This document shows positions 23,441 through 36,574 of a DNA stretch of 64,000 nt, piece after piece. Where the stretch lies: NCBI RefSeq assembly GCF_050948175.1, contig NW_027490185.1, positions 1 through 64,000 on the forward strand, read 5' to 3'. Below the pieces are notes generated by a model, which did not search any database, was not told the origin of the DNA, and saw only the letters and a program-made list of their open reading frames with translations. The first letter of the stretch is position 1. Each line of letters opens with the position of its first letter. The position numbers and the translations under genes were made by a program. Source of the DNA: Xylocopa sonorina (taxonomy: Eukaryota; Arthropoda; Insecta; Hymenoptera; Apidae).

Positions 23441-25252
23441 TTCACTTCAAATGAATGTAAATCCCACACTTTCTTGCTACGGAATATAGCTTGCAGATGT
23501 CTACGTGTCGGGGCAATAGAGTTGTAATGCTTCGTTAAACGCGATTTCGCAGATGATTTCTGTGAAAAATGACAAGATGTATTTGTATGTAACGCGTTAT
23601 GTATATCTCGGCAACGCTTCAGAGGAATGTAAATCTCACACTTCCTTGCTACGGAATAGCGTTTCCAGAAGTCTACATAACTATGCAATAGATTTCTAAT
23701 ACTTCATGTAGCGCTATATCGCATCTCATATCTATGTCTCATGTTAAGATGCAACGTCAACGCTAGCGTTATTTATATCTCGTCTGCACTTGAAAATAAT
23801 GCAAATACCGCACTTGCTTGCTACGGAACAGTGCTTCTAGATGTCTACGAATCGAGGCATAGGAGTTCTAATGCTTCATGGAACGCGATATATCATTTCA
23901 CATTAAGAGTTCGAAGTATGTATGTAGATTTTAATGCATTGTATATATCATTATGCTCACCTGCTTCTGCGCCCCAAAAGTGTGGTTTCCACACTTCCTG
24001 ACAAGAGGATAGCGATTCTGGTTGTAAATGTGTCGAAGCAATAGAGTTCTAATACATCATTCATCGCGATCTCGCATCACATTTCAATGTGTAATGTAAG
24101 ATGTAATATTCAATGCAGCGCGTTACGTTCTACTCTTCAACACTTCTAGCGAATGTGAACCCTACACTCCTTTGCAGGGGAATAGCGTTTTTAGATATCT
24201 ACTTGTCGAAGCAATAAAGTTCTATTACTTTATTCAGATCGATGTCGCATCTCATTTCAATGCCGCGTGTTGAGATTTAATATTCAATGAAACGCGTTAC
24301 GTTTATCTGCTTCTACATGTCACCAGTATAAAAATCCTACAATATCGTGCCAGGAGGTAGCGTTTCTAGATGTGCACGTATTGAAGCAATAGATTTATAA
24401 TGCTATATAAAACGCGATATCGCATTTGATATCAACAGTTCGAAGTATGTAAGTAGATAAAAATACTCTACACATCTCGTTATGCTTGTCTGCATACACA
24501 CGCCAAAAGACTGTGATTTCTACACTTCCTTGCAAGGGAATTGCGTTCTTAGATGTCTACTTTTCGAAGCAATAGAGTTCTATTGCTTCATTCAACACGA
24601 TGTCGCAAGTCATTTCAATGATTCATGGTAAATTGCATTGTTCTATGCAATATGTTACATTTGTCTGCATCTAGACCTTAGAAGGATGTGAATCCTATAC
24701 TTACTTGCAACAGAATATCTTTTCCAGATCTCTACGTGTCCAAGCAAGACATTTATAATACTTCATGGAGCGCGATGTCGCATCTCATTTCAACGTTTCA
24801 AAGCAATGAATCTGTAATCGTATATCCATAACATTATGCTTAACTGTTAGAGGTCTTCAATAGAATGTGAACTATATAATTCCATGCAACGGCATGGCGC
24901 TCCGTAGTGTCTGTAGGTTAAAGCAATCGAGCTAGAATTCTCCATGCAATGCGCTGGCGCATCCCATTTCATCGTTTTAAAGTAAGATTGCTGTAATCTC
25001 TTATGCATAGCTCTATGCTTATCTGCTTTAAAATTTCATAAGAATGTAAATTCTACAGCTCTATGCAACAGGATTGCCCTTCGTAGTGTCTATATGTGGA
25101 GACAATAGAGTACTAATGCATTATACAATGCCATGACTCATCTCATTTCAACGTTTCGAATTAAGTAAGCTGTAATCTTCTATGAAAAGCATTATAATTA
25201 TCTGCTTCTACTCTACAATTGAATGTGAATTCTATAGATCCAAGCAACAGGA
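23441..25252 (+). repeat. Degenerate satellite beside element 1 copy 2
   Basis: About ten increasingly diverged monomers, with ATGTTTATCTGCTTCTACATG in place of GTATACCTCGTATTCACTTC. From about 24545 to 25252 the sequence is the reverse complement of the flank at 13595-14285. Divergence rises toward the element. Confidence 0.85.
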
Positions 25253-26531
25253 GGGCAGGCCCTCCACCATCCTACTGCCTGCCCTGATGCGGGCAAAGAA
25301 TTCCCAGGGCCACTCAAACCGCGACCAACATCTATCTTATACTCTAACCGATTCATCGTTATGCGTTTTCCATTAAGCTTGCCGGGATCAGTGATATTAA
25401 TTCGCTCAATCTAACTTATTATTTTCTTTTTAAGTTTCTCGATTTTTTTAGTTTCTCTCACGATATCGTCTATTTCGTTGTACCTTACCCTTACAGTATG
25501 GTATATAATCTGTTGTTTGATATTTCTAGGATTTCCTCTTAATAAATGCTATGCTTCCACATATTTTCTTTCTCTTTCTCTTTAGTTACATTGTTGTAAA
25601 TGTCAGCCTACGCCACAACCACGCGTGTAGCTATGGTGAGCTGATAGTGTCATTGTCACGGCCGTGTAGCCCGTGTGCTGTATCTCGGTGCTTTAATGTG
25701 CCGTGATACGAATGCCGCCCCAGCACTAACAGTATGCCATTTCGAAAGCTGAGTAGGAGCACTTAGTTAGCACAGTTCTGTCACGGAATTCGTTCCATCC
25801 TTTGTCATTGGCGTGCCAATTGCTGGCTGTTTGGGATATTGTAGTGCATGAGGCAGACTTGTTCCTTATCATCGTCAAGGAGATGGATTTTCACTTCCCC
25901 CTTTTTGATTTTTTTAAATTATTGTTTGGAATTTTTGCCGTTTCTGTATCTTTATGACCGCATTGTGGATTCAACTTATGTACGATCTTTTTGGTCTTCA
26001 TCTTTTGTTACATGTAATATTATATATGTGATGCACGTTTGTTATGTAATGCTCCGATTTGTAAGCCTCAGATACTTTTATTCTTTGGTAAAGCAACTTA
26101 TTCGATTAACATATATTTATAAGACATAGATATAAACAATTAGAAAAATGTTATTAAAACGCTATTAAATATGTTGTTGCAATCATATATTTAAGGTCTG
26201 AAGATGTAGATACAATTAATGTCCGATATTTTACGTGATCCAATCGACGTATCGAGTGAGGCTATGAAATATAAAAATCTTTTACTATTCTTCGACCCCT
26301 TTACATGTTAAATGAATGACTAGTTCTGCAAGACAAGAAGCCTGAATTAGTGAGATATCTAGGAACATAAGTAATTTGTAAGTAACACATCTTTTCTCTT
26401 TGAAATATTTGCCTTTGCATAGAATAGAACGTATAGATATAATTGCCTGTTTTGTACTCATTTCGGTCCAATTCTATTATAGCCTTTGAGCAGAAGTAAT
26501 ATTGATTATACTTGATTTTTGCAATAGTTCT

Positions 26532-27052
26532 TTAATTAACAGATTTTATTAACCTAGAATCATCATTTGACGGATTTATCAATCTACTTTGTAGCTCCAT
26601 CAGTTTCTTTTTCTGCTCGCTACTTTCCATTTTCAGTTCCGTATACTTATCCTTTATTACCATCATATATGTTGCGTAAAATTACAATAACTTTTTGTCT
26701 TCAAATTTTGCGGATATTTCAATTAAATTTCCTTTGATTAAATAAACGGAAATTAAAAAACAGTGGCACGTACCATTTCTTGGAAACGTTGTATCGTAAT
26801 TTGCATCTGACTGTTTTGAAAGGCACGCACTTTACTTAACGTTTGCAATGATTCGGTTAGCGAAGTAAAGAAATATTCTACTTTCGAAATTGTTGGCTCT
26901 TGTAATTCTAAGGCAAATATATTCATCTGTCGACATCCTGAACATTGTTTTTTGGCAAAATTCCAGAAAAACAAATATACTATAAGTAAAATAATAAACA
27001 TCATAATATTAAATTTAACTCTGTTCATCGTTGCCTCGTTGGAAACATCCAT
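26532..27052 (-). pseudogene. Membrane-protein gene in element 1 copy 2, shortened
   Basis: Same gene as 61004-61755, read on the minus strand. The first exon (27052 to 26774) translates identically to copy 3, and the GTACGTG donor is intact. The second exon starts at 26651 by homology and meets a TAA at 26532-26534, where copy 3 reads CAC. It would encode 93 plus 39 residues, against 93 plus 116 in copy 3. Either end could be the original one: the segment beyond is poorly constrained in appearance. I do not recognise the family. Confidence 0.4.
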
Positions 27053-28643
27053 AACAATATACAGGGTGGGGCAGTAATAATTAGCACCTCAGATATCCAC
27101 GCAACTATAAGTTTCATAGAAGTTTTTGCTAATATAAAATTGCATAGTACAAAGGGCCCATCCGTTGATGAAAATAGTTTTTTTGTAAGTGGAGTTATGT
27201 TGGACATATGAAGGTTACCTTCATTTTTTAAAATGAATTGGTATATCCATTCTTCCGTAATATGATAGAGCATTTTAAAGCAAGTTTAACGATCTGTAAC
27301 ATGAAGGCATTGAAGGTTACAAAAAGTAAAGAAAGGAGATAATACTCACGGTTTTGATAGGAAGTGAAACATGCGTATTGTAAACAGTGGTGGATGGCGT
27401 AACATTTACCGTTTACTTCACTGTGAATAAACACTTTTCGAAGGGCATTTCAATAGTTTGCAGCATAAATTAAACATGATAAGATTAGTATTGAAAAATC
27501 GGTTTGAATACGTTTGGTTAGGCTGTTCTTTGTGTCGTTCATTTTATAAGTACTGAGCTGCGGATTCCCGAGGACAGCTCACAAAATTGTTGAACTATAG
27601 AAGATTATCATTGTGAATTTGAATCAAAAGGTAATTAAATTCCATTAGATTGTAAACAGATCTCAATGTTTCATTTTAGATAGTAAGATTAAATACTCTT
27701 GACAAAACTACAAGAATGGATACATACCTTTCTGTCATTATTATTTCATAAAGAATTATAATTGCAATTATATAGTTCATTACGATAAAAAATATTTCTC
27801 AGAAAATTCTAAATATTAAATTAAAGAATCAAGTAAAACATTTTTAATAATTACGAATATGAAAAATACTTGAACATTCCAGTAGAAAGATGTCTAAACA
27901 GGAGTTAGAAAAGTCAAACATTCAATTTCAATTCCAGAATTCATCTATAAGAGGTAAAATGTTTTGAAAGCTTTAATTACAGTCTTTAATACAAGCAGTT
28001 GGGCAGTATTTCAATTTTTAAGAAAATTGATGAAAGTCAACAATTTTGAAGTGGTCAGAATCTTTGTCGTTTGAGCAATAAGTGAATAACAAATAACTGC
28101 CTAAATTCCAGGCTTAAAAACTTATGGATTATATCCTATGCAGACTCGTTTATGAGCGAGTTACTAAATAATAATCCACACTAAGTAATCATTTTAAAAC
28201 TTAAACGATTACATCTCGTGAACTTTCAAAGATATCAGAAGTGTGAAAAGTATATGGTTTATCAAAAACTCTTCTAAAAGAACGGACGAAGCCACTAGAA
28301 ATCTTTGTTGAAGTAAGCAAGTTCTAAAGTTGTAAGCAACGCGAGGGCCCTTATCTGCCTATGTTTCATAGCAAGTAAGTTCTGAATTTCTATGAAATCC
28401 GATGGAATTCCTCACTACTAACGTTTCAAAGTAAGTTCTCAAATTCTCAGTTCTACGTTTAAAACTATGTGTGTTCTATATATCTATGTAAAGTAATGGT
28501 TCCTATTAGTTGTGACGGAAACCTATATATAGTAAGTCAGGGAAGCTCGAAGGGGTTAATTATCTAAATGCTTTAAAGTGTAAAACGTACTTTAATCTAA
28601 AGCGATCTATCGTTCCAAGGTATCCGCTCACGTACAACTTTTC

Positions 28644-28653
28644 TTGGGCGCCA
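28644..28653 (-). promoter_or_regulatory. Primer-binding site of element 1 copy 2
   Basis: The reverse complement is TGGCGCCCAA, two bases from the LTR end at 28656. Confidence 0.55.
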
Positions 28654-28655
28654 GC

Positions 28656-29247
28656 TGCTCAGAAAGTAGCAAAGGGAGAGACTACACGACCCCGGGAACC
28701 CTGGGGCGGAACAACCCTTGAAACTTCGAAATGCTCCTCCTCTCGACTATGACTAGCCAAGTACACACACTCAGACCGCGAGATACTGAAGTCACGGCAT
28801 GTTTATTTATGGTCTCGACGTGGGTTTAACTAACAAGGGTTACGGGAAACTACGCAACACGCCGCGAATTACCGGGTATTATAACTCGCTTGACGATATA
28901 AGATACAATATACAATATGCGACACAAGAAATGGGACGCTTTAGTGAATAAGCTCTCACGTTCTCTTCTTCAGGTTCCTTGAATTCGCTGGTGGTCCTCG
29001 GGTCTCCTGGATCCTCCTCGGGGCTCCTTGGTGGAGTGGGCTGTAGGCTTCGGTATTGTTCGGGTCCATCGATCAGTGGACTTCGGCGATTTCCTCTTCT
29101 CGCCATCTTGGGTGTCCCTGAGGGGATCCTCCTGATCATTTAAATTGCGTAGCGCCTTGCGCGCCGCGCTCCCATGACCCACCTGCAGGGCCGCTGAACT
29201 TTTGACTTCCCTTTAGGGGGTTAAGGATGGTTGAGGGCCTTCTCACA
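28656..29247 (-). mobile_element. LTR-like 5' end of element 1 copy 2
   Basis: The 592-bp minus-strand counterpart of 9140-9731 and 58809-59399, TGTGAGAAGG to GAGCA. It also lacks the TATA box and GA tract of the element 2 LTR. Confidence 0.6.
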
Positions 29248-32200
29248 TCCCAGAGCATTATAAAGCACAGAAGCAGATAAGCATAATGCGATGCATAGAG
29301 CTTTACAACCTTCTAACTTACTTTGAACTGTTTATATGAAATGCGGTTTATATGATATTGCGGTGCATGAAGCATGACAAATTAAATGCTTCGGCACCTG
29401 GACATCTAGAAACGCTATCCCCGGGCAAGAAATTGTAGGGTTTACACTCAATTAATGTGCAGAAGCAGATAAACATAATGCGATGCCATGAATATTACAT
29501 CTTATCATGAAATATAGAAGAAAGATGCGCAGCCGCGTTCTACGAAGCATTAGAACTCTATTGTTTCTAAACCTTCAGATATAGAAACGATATTCCGTAG
29601 CAAGGAAGTAATGCATTTACATTCATTTGAAGTGTAGAGGAGATATACATAACGCGATGCATTGAAATTACATCTTATCATGTGACACAGAACTGATATG
29701 CGACATCGCGTTTTAAGAAGCATTAGAACTCTATTGCTTCGATACATAGACATCTGGAAACGCCATTTCCTAGCAAGGAAGTGTGGCATTCACATTCCTT
29801 TGAAGTGTAGACGAGGTATACATAGCACTTCGCGATGAATAATATATCATATCATGACACAATAAAATGAGGTGCGATTTCGCGTTTTAAGAAGCATTAG
29901 AACTCTATTGCTAAGACACGTAGACATCTGGAAACGCAATTCCTAGCAAGGAAGTGTTGCATTTATATTCTTTTGAAGTGTAGATGAGTTATACCTAACA
30001 TTTCGCAACGAATATTATATCTTATGGTGAAACATAGACATAAGATGCGATTTCGTGTGTCAAGAAGAATTAGAACTCTATTGCATCGATACGTAGACAT
30101 CTGGAAACGCTTTTCCTAGCAAGGATGTGTGGCATTTACATTCTTTTGAAGTGCAGACGAGGTATACATAACACTTCGCAATGAACATTATATCTCAAAA
30201 TGAAACATAGAGCTGCGATGCAATATTGCGTTTTAAGATGTATTAGAACTCTATTGCTTCGATACGTAGGCATCTGGAAAATTGCTATTTCCTAGTAACA
30301 AAGCGTGGCATTTGCGTCTCTTCAAGTGTCGACGAGGTATGCATAGCACTTCGTGATGAATGTTATATCATTTAATGAGACATAGAAATGAGATGCGATA
30401 TCGCGTTTTAAGAAGCATTACAACTCTATTTCTTCGGTACGTAGACATCTGGAAACGCTATTTCCTAGCACGGAAGTGTGGTATTTACATTCTTTTGAAG
30501 TGCAACGAGGTATAGATAGCACTTCGCAATTAATATTATATAATGTCATGAAACATAGAAATGAGATGCGATATCTCGTTTTAAGAAGCATTAGAACACT
30601 ATTGCTTCGATACGTAGATATCCGGAAACGCTATTTCTTAGCTAGGACGTGCGACATTTACATTCTTTTGAAGTGTAGACGAGGTATACATAACACTTCG
30701 CAATGGTTATTGTATCTTAACGTAAAACGTAGAATTGAGATGCGATATCACGTTTAAGGAAGCTTTAGAATTCCATTGCTTCGATACGTAAACATCTGGA
30801 AACGCTATTTCCTAGGAAGGAAGTGCTAGCAAACAAGTGTGGCATTTATGTTCATTTGAAGTGTAGAAGAGGTATACATAACACTTCGCAATGAATATTA
30901 TATCTTATCATGAAACATAGTAATGAGATATGATGTCGCGTTTTAAGAAGCATTAGAACAAAATTGTTTCGATGCGTAGAAATCTCGAAACGCTATATCC
31001 TAGCAAGGAAGTGTCGCATTTACATTCTTTTGAAGTGAATACGAGGCATACATAACATTCCACAATGAATATTATATCTTATTACGAAACATAGAAATGA
31101 AATACGACTTCTCGTTTTATGAAGCACTAGAACTCTATCGCTACGATACTTAGACATCTGCAAACGCTATTTCCTAGCATGGAAGTGTCGCATTTATATT
31201 CCATTGAAGTGAATACGAGGTATGCATGACACCTCGCAATGGATATTATATCGTATCATGAAACATAGATATGAGATGCGACAGCTTGTTTTAAGAAGTA
31301 TTAGAACACTATTCTTACGATACGTGGTCATCTGGAAACGCTATTTCCTAGCAAGGAAGTGTCGCATTTACGTTCATTTGAAGTGTAGACGAGGAATACA
31401 TAACACTTCGCAAATCATATTATATCTTACCATGAACCATAGAAATGAGATGCGATATCGCGTTTTAAGAAGCATTAGAACACTATTGCTTCGATACGTA
31501 CACATCTGCAAACGTTATTTCCTTGCAAGGAAGTGTCGCATTTACATTCATTTGAAGTGTAGACGAGGAATACATGATACTTCGCAAATCATATTATATC
31601 TTACCATGAAACATAGAAATGAGATGCGATATCGCATTCTAAGAAGCATTAGAACAATATTGCTACGATAGGTAGACATTTGCAAACGCTATTTCCTTGC
31701 AAGGAAGTGTCATATTTACATTCATTCGAAGTGTAGACGAGGAATACATAGCACTTCGCAAATCATATTATATCTTACCATGAAACATAGAAATGAGATC
31801 CGATATCGCGTTTTAAGAATCATAAGAACTCTATTGCTACGATACGTAGACATCTGCAAACGCTATTTCCTTGCAAGGAAGTGTCGCATTTACATTCATT
31901 TGAAGTGTAGACGAGGAATACATGACACTTCCCAAATCATATTATATCTTACCATGAAACATATAAATGAGATGCGATATCGCGTTTTAAGAAGCATTAG
32001 AATTCTATTGCTACGATAGGCAGACACCTGCAAACGCTATTTCTTTGCAAGGAAGTGTCGCATTTACGTTCATTTGAAGTGTAGACGAGGAATACATAAC
32101 ACTTCGCAAATCATATTATATCTTACCATGAACCATAGAAATGAGATGCGATATCGCGTTTTAAGAAGCATTAGATCTCTATTGCTACGATACGTAGACA

Positions 32201-35200
32201 TCTGCAAACGCTATTTCCTAGCATGGAAGTGCCGCATTTACATTCTTTTGAAGATAATACGAGGTATACATGACACGTCGCAATGAATTTTATATCTTAT
32301 CATGAAACATGGAAATGAGATGCGATATGGCGATTTAGGAGGCATTAGAACTCTATTGCTTCGATAGGTAGACATGTGCAAACGCTATTTCCTAGCATGG
32401 AAGTGTCTTATTTACATTCTTTTGAAGTGAATACGAGGTATGCATGACACTTCGCAATGGATATTATATCTTATCATGAAACATAGAAATGAGGTGCTAT
32501 ATCGCGGTTTGAGAAGCATTATAACACTATTCCTTCGATATGTAGACATCTGCAAACAACATTTCCTAGCAAGGAAGTGTCACACTTACATTCTTGTGAA
32601 GTGAAATCGACGTATACATGACACTTCGCAATGAATATTATATCTTATCATGAAACATAGATGCGTGATGCGATATGGCGTTTCAAGAAGCATTAGAACT
32701 CTATTGCTACGATACGTAGACATGTGCAAACGCTATTTCCTAGCATGGAAGTGTCGCATTTACATTCTTGTGAAGTGAATTCGAGGTATACTCAACAATT
32801 CGCAATTAATATTTTATCTTTTCATGAAACATAGAAGTGAGATGCGATATGGCGTTTTAAGAAGCATTAGAACCCTATTGCTACGATACGCAGACATCTG
32901 CAAACGCTAATTCCTAGCATGGAAGCTTCGCATTTACATTCTTTTGAAGTGAAGACGAGATGTTCCTGACACTTCGCAATGAATATTATATCTTATCATG
33001 AAACATAGAAGTAAGATGCGATATCGCGTCTTATGTAGCACTAGAACTCTATTGCTACGATACGTACACATCTGCAAACGCTATTTCCTGGCATGGAAGA
33101 GTGGCATTTACATTCTTTTGAAGAGAATACGAGATATACATGACACTTCGCAATGAATAATATACCTTATCACGAAACATAGAAATGAAATGCGACATCT
33201 CGTTTTAAGAAGCGTTAGAACTCTATTGCTACGATACGTAGACATCTGCAAACGCTATTTCCTAGCATGGAAGTGTCGCATTTACATTCTTGTGATGTGA
33301 GTACGAGGTATACATGACACTTCGCAATGAATATTATATCTTATCATGAAACATAGAAATGGGATGCGATATCGCTATTTATGAAGCATTAGAACTCTAT
33401 TGCTTCGATACGTAGAAATCTGGAAACGCTATTTCCTAGAAAGTAAGTGGCGCATTTACATTTATTTGAAGTGTAGACGAGGAATACCTAACACTTCGCA
33501 ATGAATATTATATCTTATCATGAAACATAGATGTGAGATGCGATATCGCGTTTTAAGAAGCATTAGAAATACATTGCTACGATACGTAGACATCTGCAAA
33601 CAATATTTCCTAGCATGGAAGTGTCGCATTTACATTCCTTTGAAGTGAATGCGAGGTATGCATGACACTTCGCAATGGATATTATATCTTTTCATGAAAC
33701 ATAGATATGTGATACGACATCTCGTTCTAAGAAGTATTAGAACTCTATTCTTACGTTACGTGGTCATCTGGAAACGCTATTTCTTAGCAAGGAAGTGTCG
33801 CATTTATATTCTTTTGAAGTGAATACGAGGTATACATGACACTTCGCAATGAATATTATATCTTATCATGAAACATAGACGTGAGATGCGATATCGCGTT
33901 TTAAGAAGCATTAGAAATACATTGCTACGATACGTAGACATCTGCAAACGCTACTTTCTAGCATGGTAGTGTCGCATTTACATTCCATTGAAGTGAATAT
34001 GAGGTATGCATGACACTTCGCAATGGATATTATATCTTATCATGAAACATAGAAATGTGATACGACATCTCGTTCTAAGAAGTATTAGAACTCTATTCTT
34101 ACGATACGTGGTCATCTGGAAACGCTATTTCCTAGCAAGCAAGTGTCGCATTTACATTCTTTTGAAGTGAATACGAGGTATACATGACACTTGGCAATGA
34201 ATATTATATCTTATCATGAAACATAGAAGTGACATGCGATATCGCGTTTTATGAATCATCAGAACTCTACTGTTTCGACACGTAGACATCTGCAAACGCT
34301 ACTTCCTAGTATTGAAGTGTCGCATTTACATTCTTGTGTAGTAAAATCGAGGTATACATTACACTTCACAATGAATATTATATCTTATCATGAAACATAT
34401 AAATGAGATGCGATATCGCGATTTAAGTAGCATTAGAACTTTATTGCTATGATACGTAGACATCTGCAAACGCTATTTCCTAGCAAGGAAGTGTCGCATT
34501 TACATTCGTTTGGAGTGTATACGAGGTATACATGACACTTCGCAATGAATATTACATCTTATCATGAAGCATAGAAGTGAGATGCGATATCGCGTTTTAG
34601 GAAGCATTAGAACTCTATTCTATTTCCTAGCATGGAAGTGTCGCTCTTACATTCTTTTGAAGTGAATACGAGGTAAACAAGACACTTCGCAATGAATATT
34701 ATATCTTATCACGAAACATGTAAATGGGATGCGATATCGCGATTTAAGTAGCATTAGGACTCTATTGCTACGATACGTAGACATGTGCGAACAGTATTTA
34801 ATAGCAAGGAAGTGTCGCATTTACATTACTTTGGAGCGTAGACTAGGAATACATAACACTGCATATTGAATATTATATCTTATCACGAAACATAGAAATG
34901 AGATGCAATGCCGCATTTTAAGAAGCATTAGAACTCTACTGCTTCGATACGTAGACATCTGGACCAGCTATATCCTAGCAAGGATGTGTTGCATTTACAT
35001 CCATTTGAAGTGTAGACGAGGAATACATAACACTTCACAATGAATATTATATCATATCATGAAACACAGTAATGAGATGCGATATCGCGTTCTAAGAAGC
35101 ATTAGATCTCTATTGCTACGATACGTAGACATCTGGAAACGCTATTTCCTAGAAAGGAAGTGTCGCATTTACATTCCGTTGAAGTGAATACGAGGTATGC

Positions 35201-35703
35201 ATGACACTTCGCAATGAATATTATATCTTATCATGAAACATAGGAATGTGATGCGATATCGCATTATAAGAATCATTAGAACTCTATTGGTACGATACGT
35301 AGACATCTGCAAACGCTATTTCCCAGCAAGAGAGTGTCGCACTTACATTCTTTTGAAGTGAATACGAGGTATACATGACACTTCGCAATTTATATTATAT
35401 CTTATCCTGAAACATAGAAATGAGATGCGATATCGCGTTAAATGAAGCATTAGATCTCTATTGCTTCGAAACGTATACATCTAGAAACGCTTTACGTAGC
35501 ATGGAAGTGTGGGATTTATATTCTTTTGAAGTGTTGACGAGATATACAAAACGCGTTGCATTGAAGATTACATCTTATCATGAGACATAGAATTGATAAG
35601 CCATATTGCTTTCTATGAAGCATTAGAACTCCATTGCTCCGATATGTAGACATCTAGAAACCCTGTTCCGTAGCAAGTGTGGCATTTACATTGTATTGAA
35701 TTG
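29248..35703 (-). repeat. 174-bp satellite array, minus orientation
   Basis: Inverted array. The first 300 bp are degenerate and match the left flank of element 1 copy 1 (to about 8830). From about 31360 to 32290 one variant with CGCAAATCATATTATATCTTACC repeats five times in a row at 174 bp (near 31410, 31584, 31758, 31932, 32106). The frame 31222-31671 is open for 149 codons across monomers but only repeats the monomer. The array is cut at about 35703 by the BEL/Pao relic. Confidence 0.95.
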
Positions 35704-35785
35704 TATACGCTGCAGAACCAGAGGACGACTTGTTTGCAACCAACAACAGAATGTGAATTCCGACTCCAGCAAACGTAAAACTAGC

Positions 35786-35932
35786 AGATTCACAATTTCA
35801 TCGACCGGCAAATGTGGATATGTTAATCGGCACCGGCCCCGCTTTATCATCCCTTGTCATCGGCCAGTACAAGCTTTCTCCTCGCAACGATTCTGAATTA
35901 ATCCTCCAAAGGACCCAATTTGGACGGATCAT
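35786..35932 (+). pseudogene. pol: BEL/Pao protease (A17) fragment
   Basis: The frame has HRPANVDMLIG followed by GTGPALSS and VIGQYKLS. This resembles the PxxVDxLIG...LxxGQ segment found just after the aspartic protease core in BEL/Pao pol. A TAG ends the frame about 15 residues later, at ERSVST. The upstream catalytic part of the protease is missing or unrecognisable. Confidence 0.7.
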
Positions 35933-36005
35933 CGAGAGGAGCGTATCCACATAGGCGTCGTGGAGGAGACATCAAACGTTCGTTACAACCCTGAATTTCG
36001 AACTT

Positions 36006-36539
36006 CAAAAATTCTGGGTGCTAGTAGAGGGTCCACACGTACGACAGCTATTTTCCGCGAAGCAGGAATGCGAGCAGTATTTTCACGACCACGTTAAACA
36101 GACACGTACCGGTCGTTACATTGTCGCACTGCCGTTCAGTGAAAAGAAGATGCAGTTAGGCGAAACTCGGTCGCGCGCCCTCAACCTTCTTCTTTCGCTC
36201 GAACGAAAATTCATGAAAGATCCAGAGCTGAAACGAGAATACTCCACCGTCACCGAGGAATATCTCGAAATGGGACACATGAGCCAGGTAGGGCCACGCG
36301 ATTCGGATGGCTTCTACCTCATCCACTACGCCGTCATCAAACTGTCCAGCTCAACAACGAAGGTTCGCGTCGTCTTCGATGGATCTGCAAGATCGAGCAG
36401 TAGACTGACATTGAACGATACGCTTTTGGCAGGACCAACGATACAGGACGACATATTCGCTTTTCTCATAAGGTTCCGTCAACACACCTATGTCTTAACC
36501 GGAGTCATATCGAGAAGATGTATCGGCAGTTCCTCGTAA
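36006..36539 (+). pseudogene. pol: BEL/Pao reverse transcriptase, N-terminal part
   Basis: The frame opens with LQKFW, the conserved BEL/Pao linker before the RT. The GRYIVALPF and RALNLLLSLERKF motifs follow, then the RT fingers region (VRVVFDGSARSS, LNDTLLAGP). It should continue into the first catalytic aspartate of the palm, but a frameshift at about 36505 turns VLTG-x-IEKMYRQ out of frame. The next base triplets restore that motif in another frame. It is a pseudogene by this frameshift alone. Confidence 0.85.
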
Positions 36540-36574
36540 GACCGGAAGACCGCCGATACCAGCTGATATTGTGA

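Larger units (their letters stand above)
25253..29247 (-). mobile_element. Element 1 copy 2, inverted
   Basis: Reverse complement of the block seen at 9140 and 58809. From its own 5' end (29247) it has the LTR-like segment, the PBS, an AT-rich interior (28640 down to about 27440), the small membrane-protein gene (27052 down to 26532) and then a segment of about 680 bp (25600-26280) missing from both other copies. It lacks about 1360 bp present in copy 3 (61818-63178). The 25600-26280 segment has no gene I recognise. The 3' hairpin is at 25253-25284. Confidence 0.75.

Noticed and set aside
25848..26129. 93-codon plus-strand frame in element 1 copy 2
   Set aside because: Hydrophobic, AT-rich and antisense to the element; it is in a segment absent from the other copies, with no homologue recognised.
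31222..31671. 149-codon open frame
   Set aside because: It is the satellite monomer translated repeatedly (58-residue period); no start context, no codon bias and no homology recognised. The same applies to 57557-58030, 22126-22416, 5808-6056, 7249-7503 and 1331-1642.
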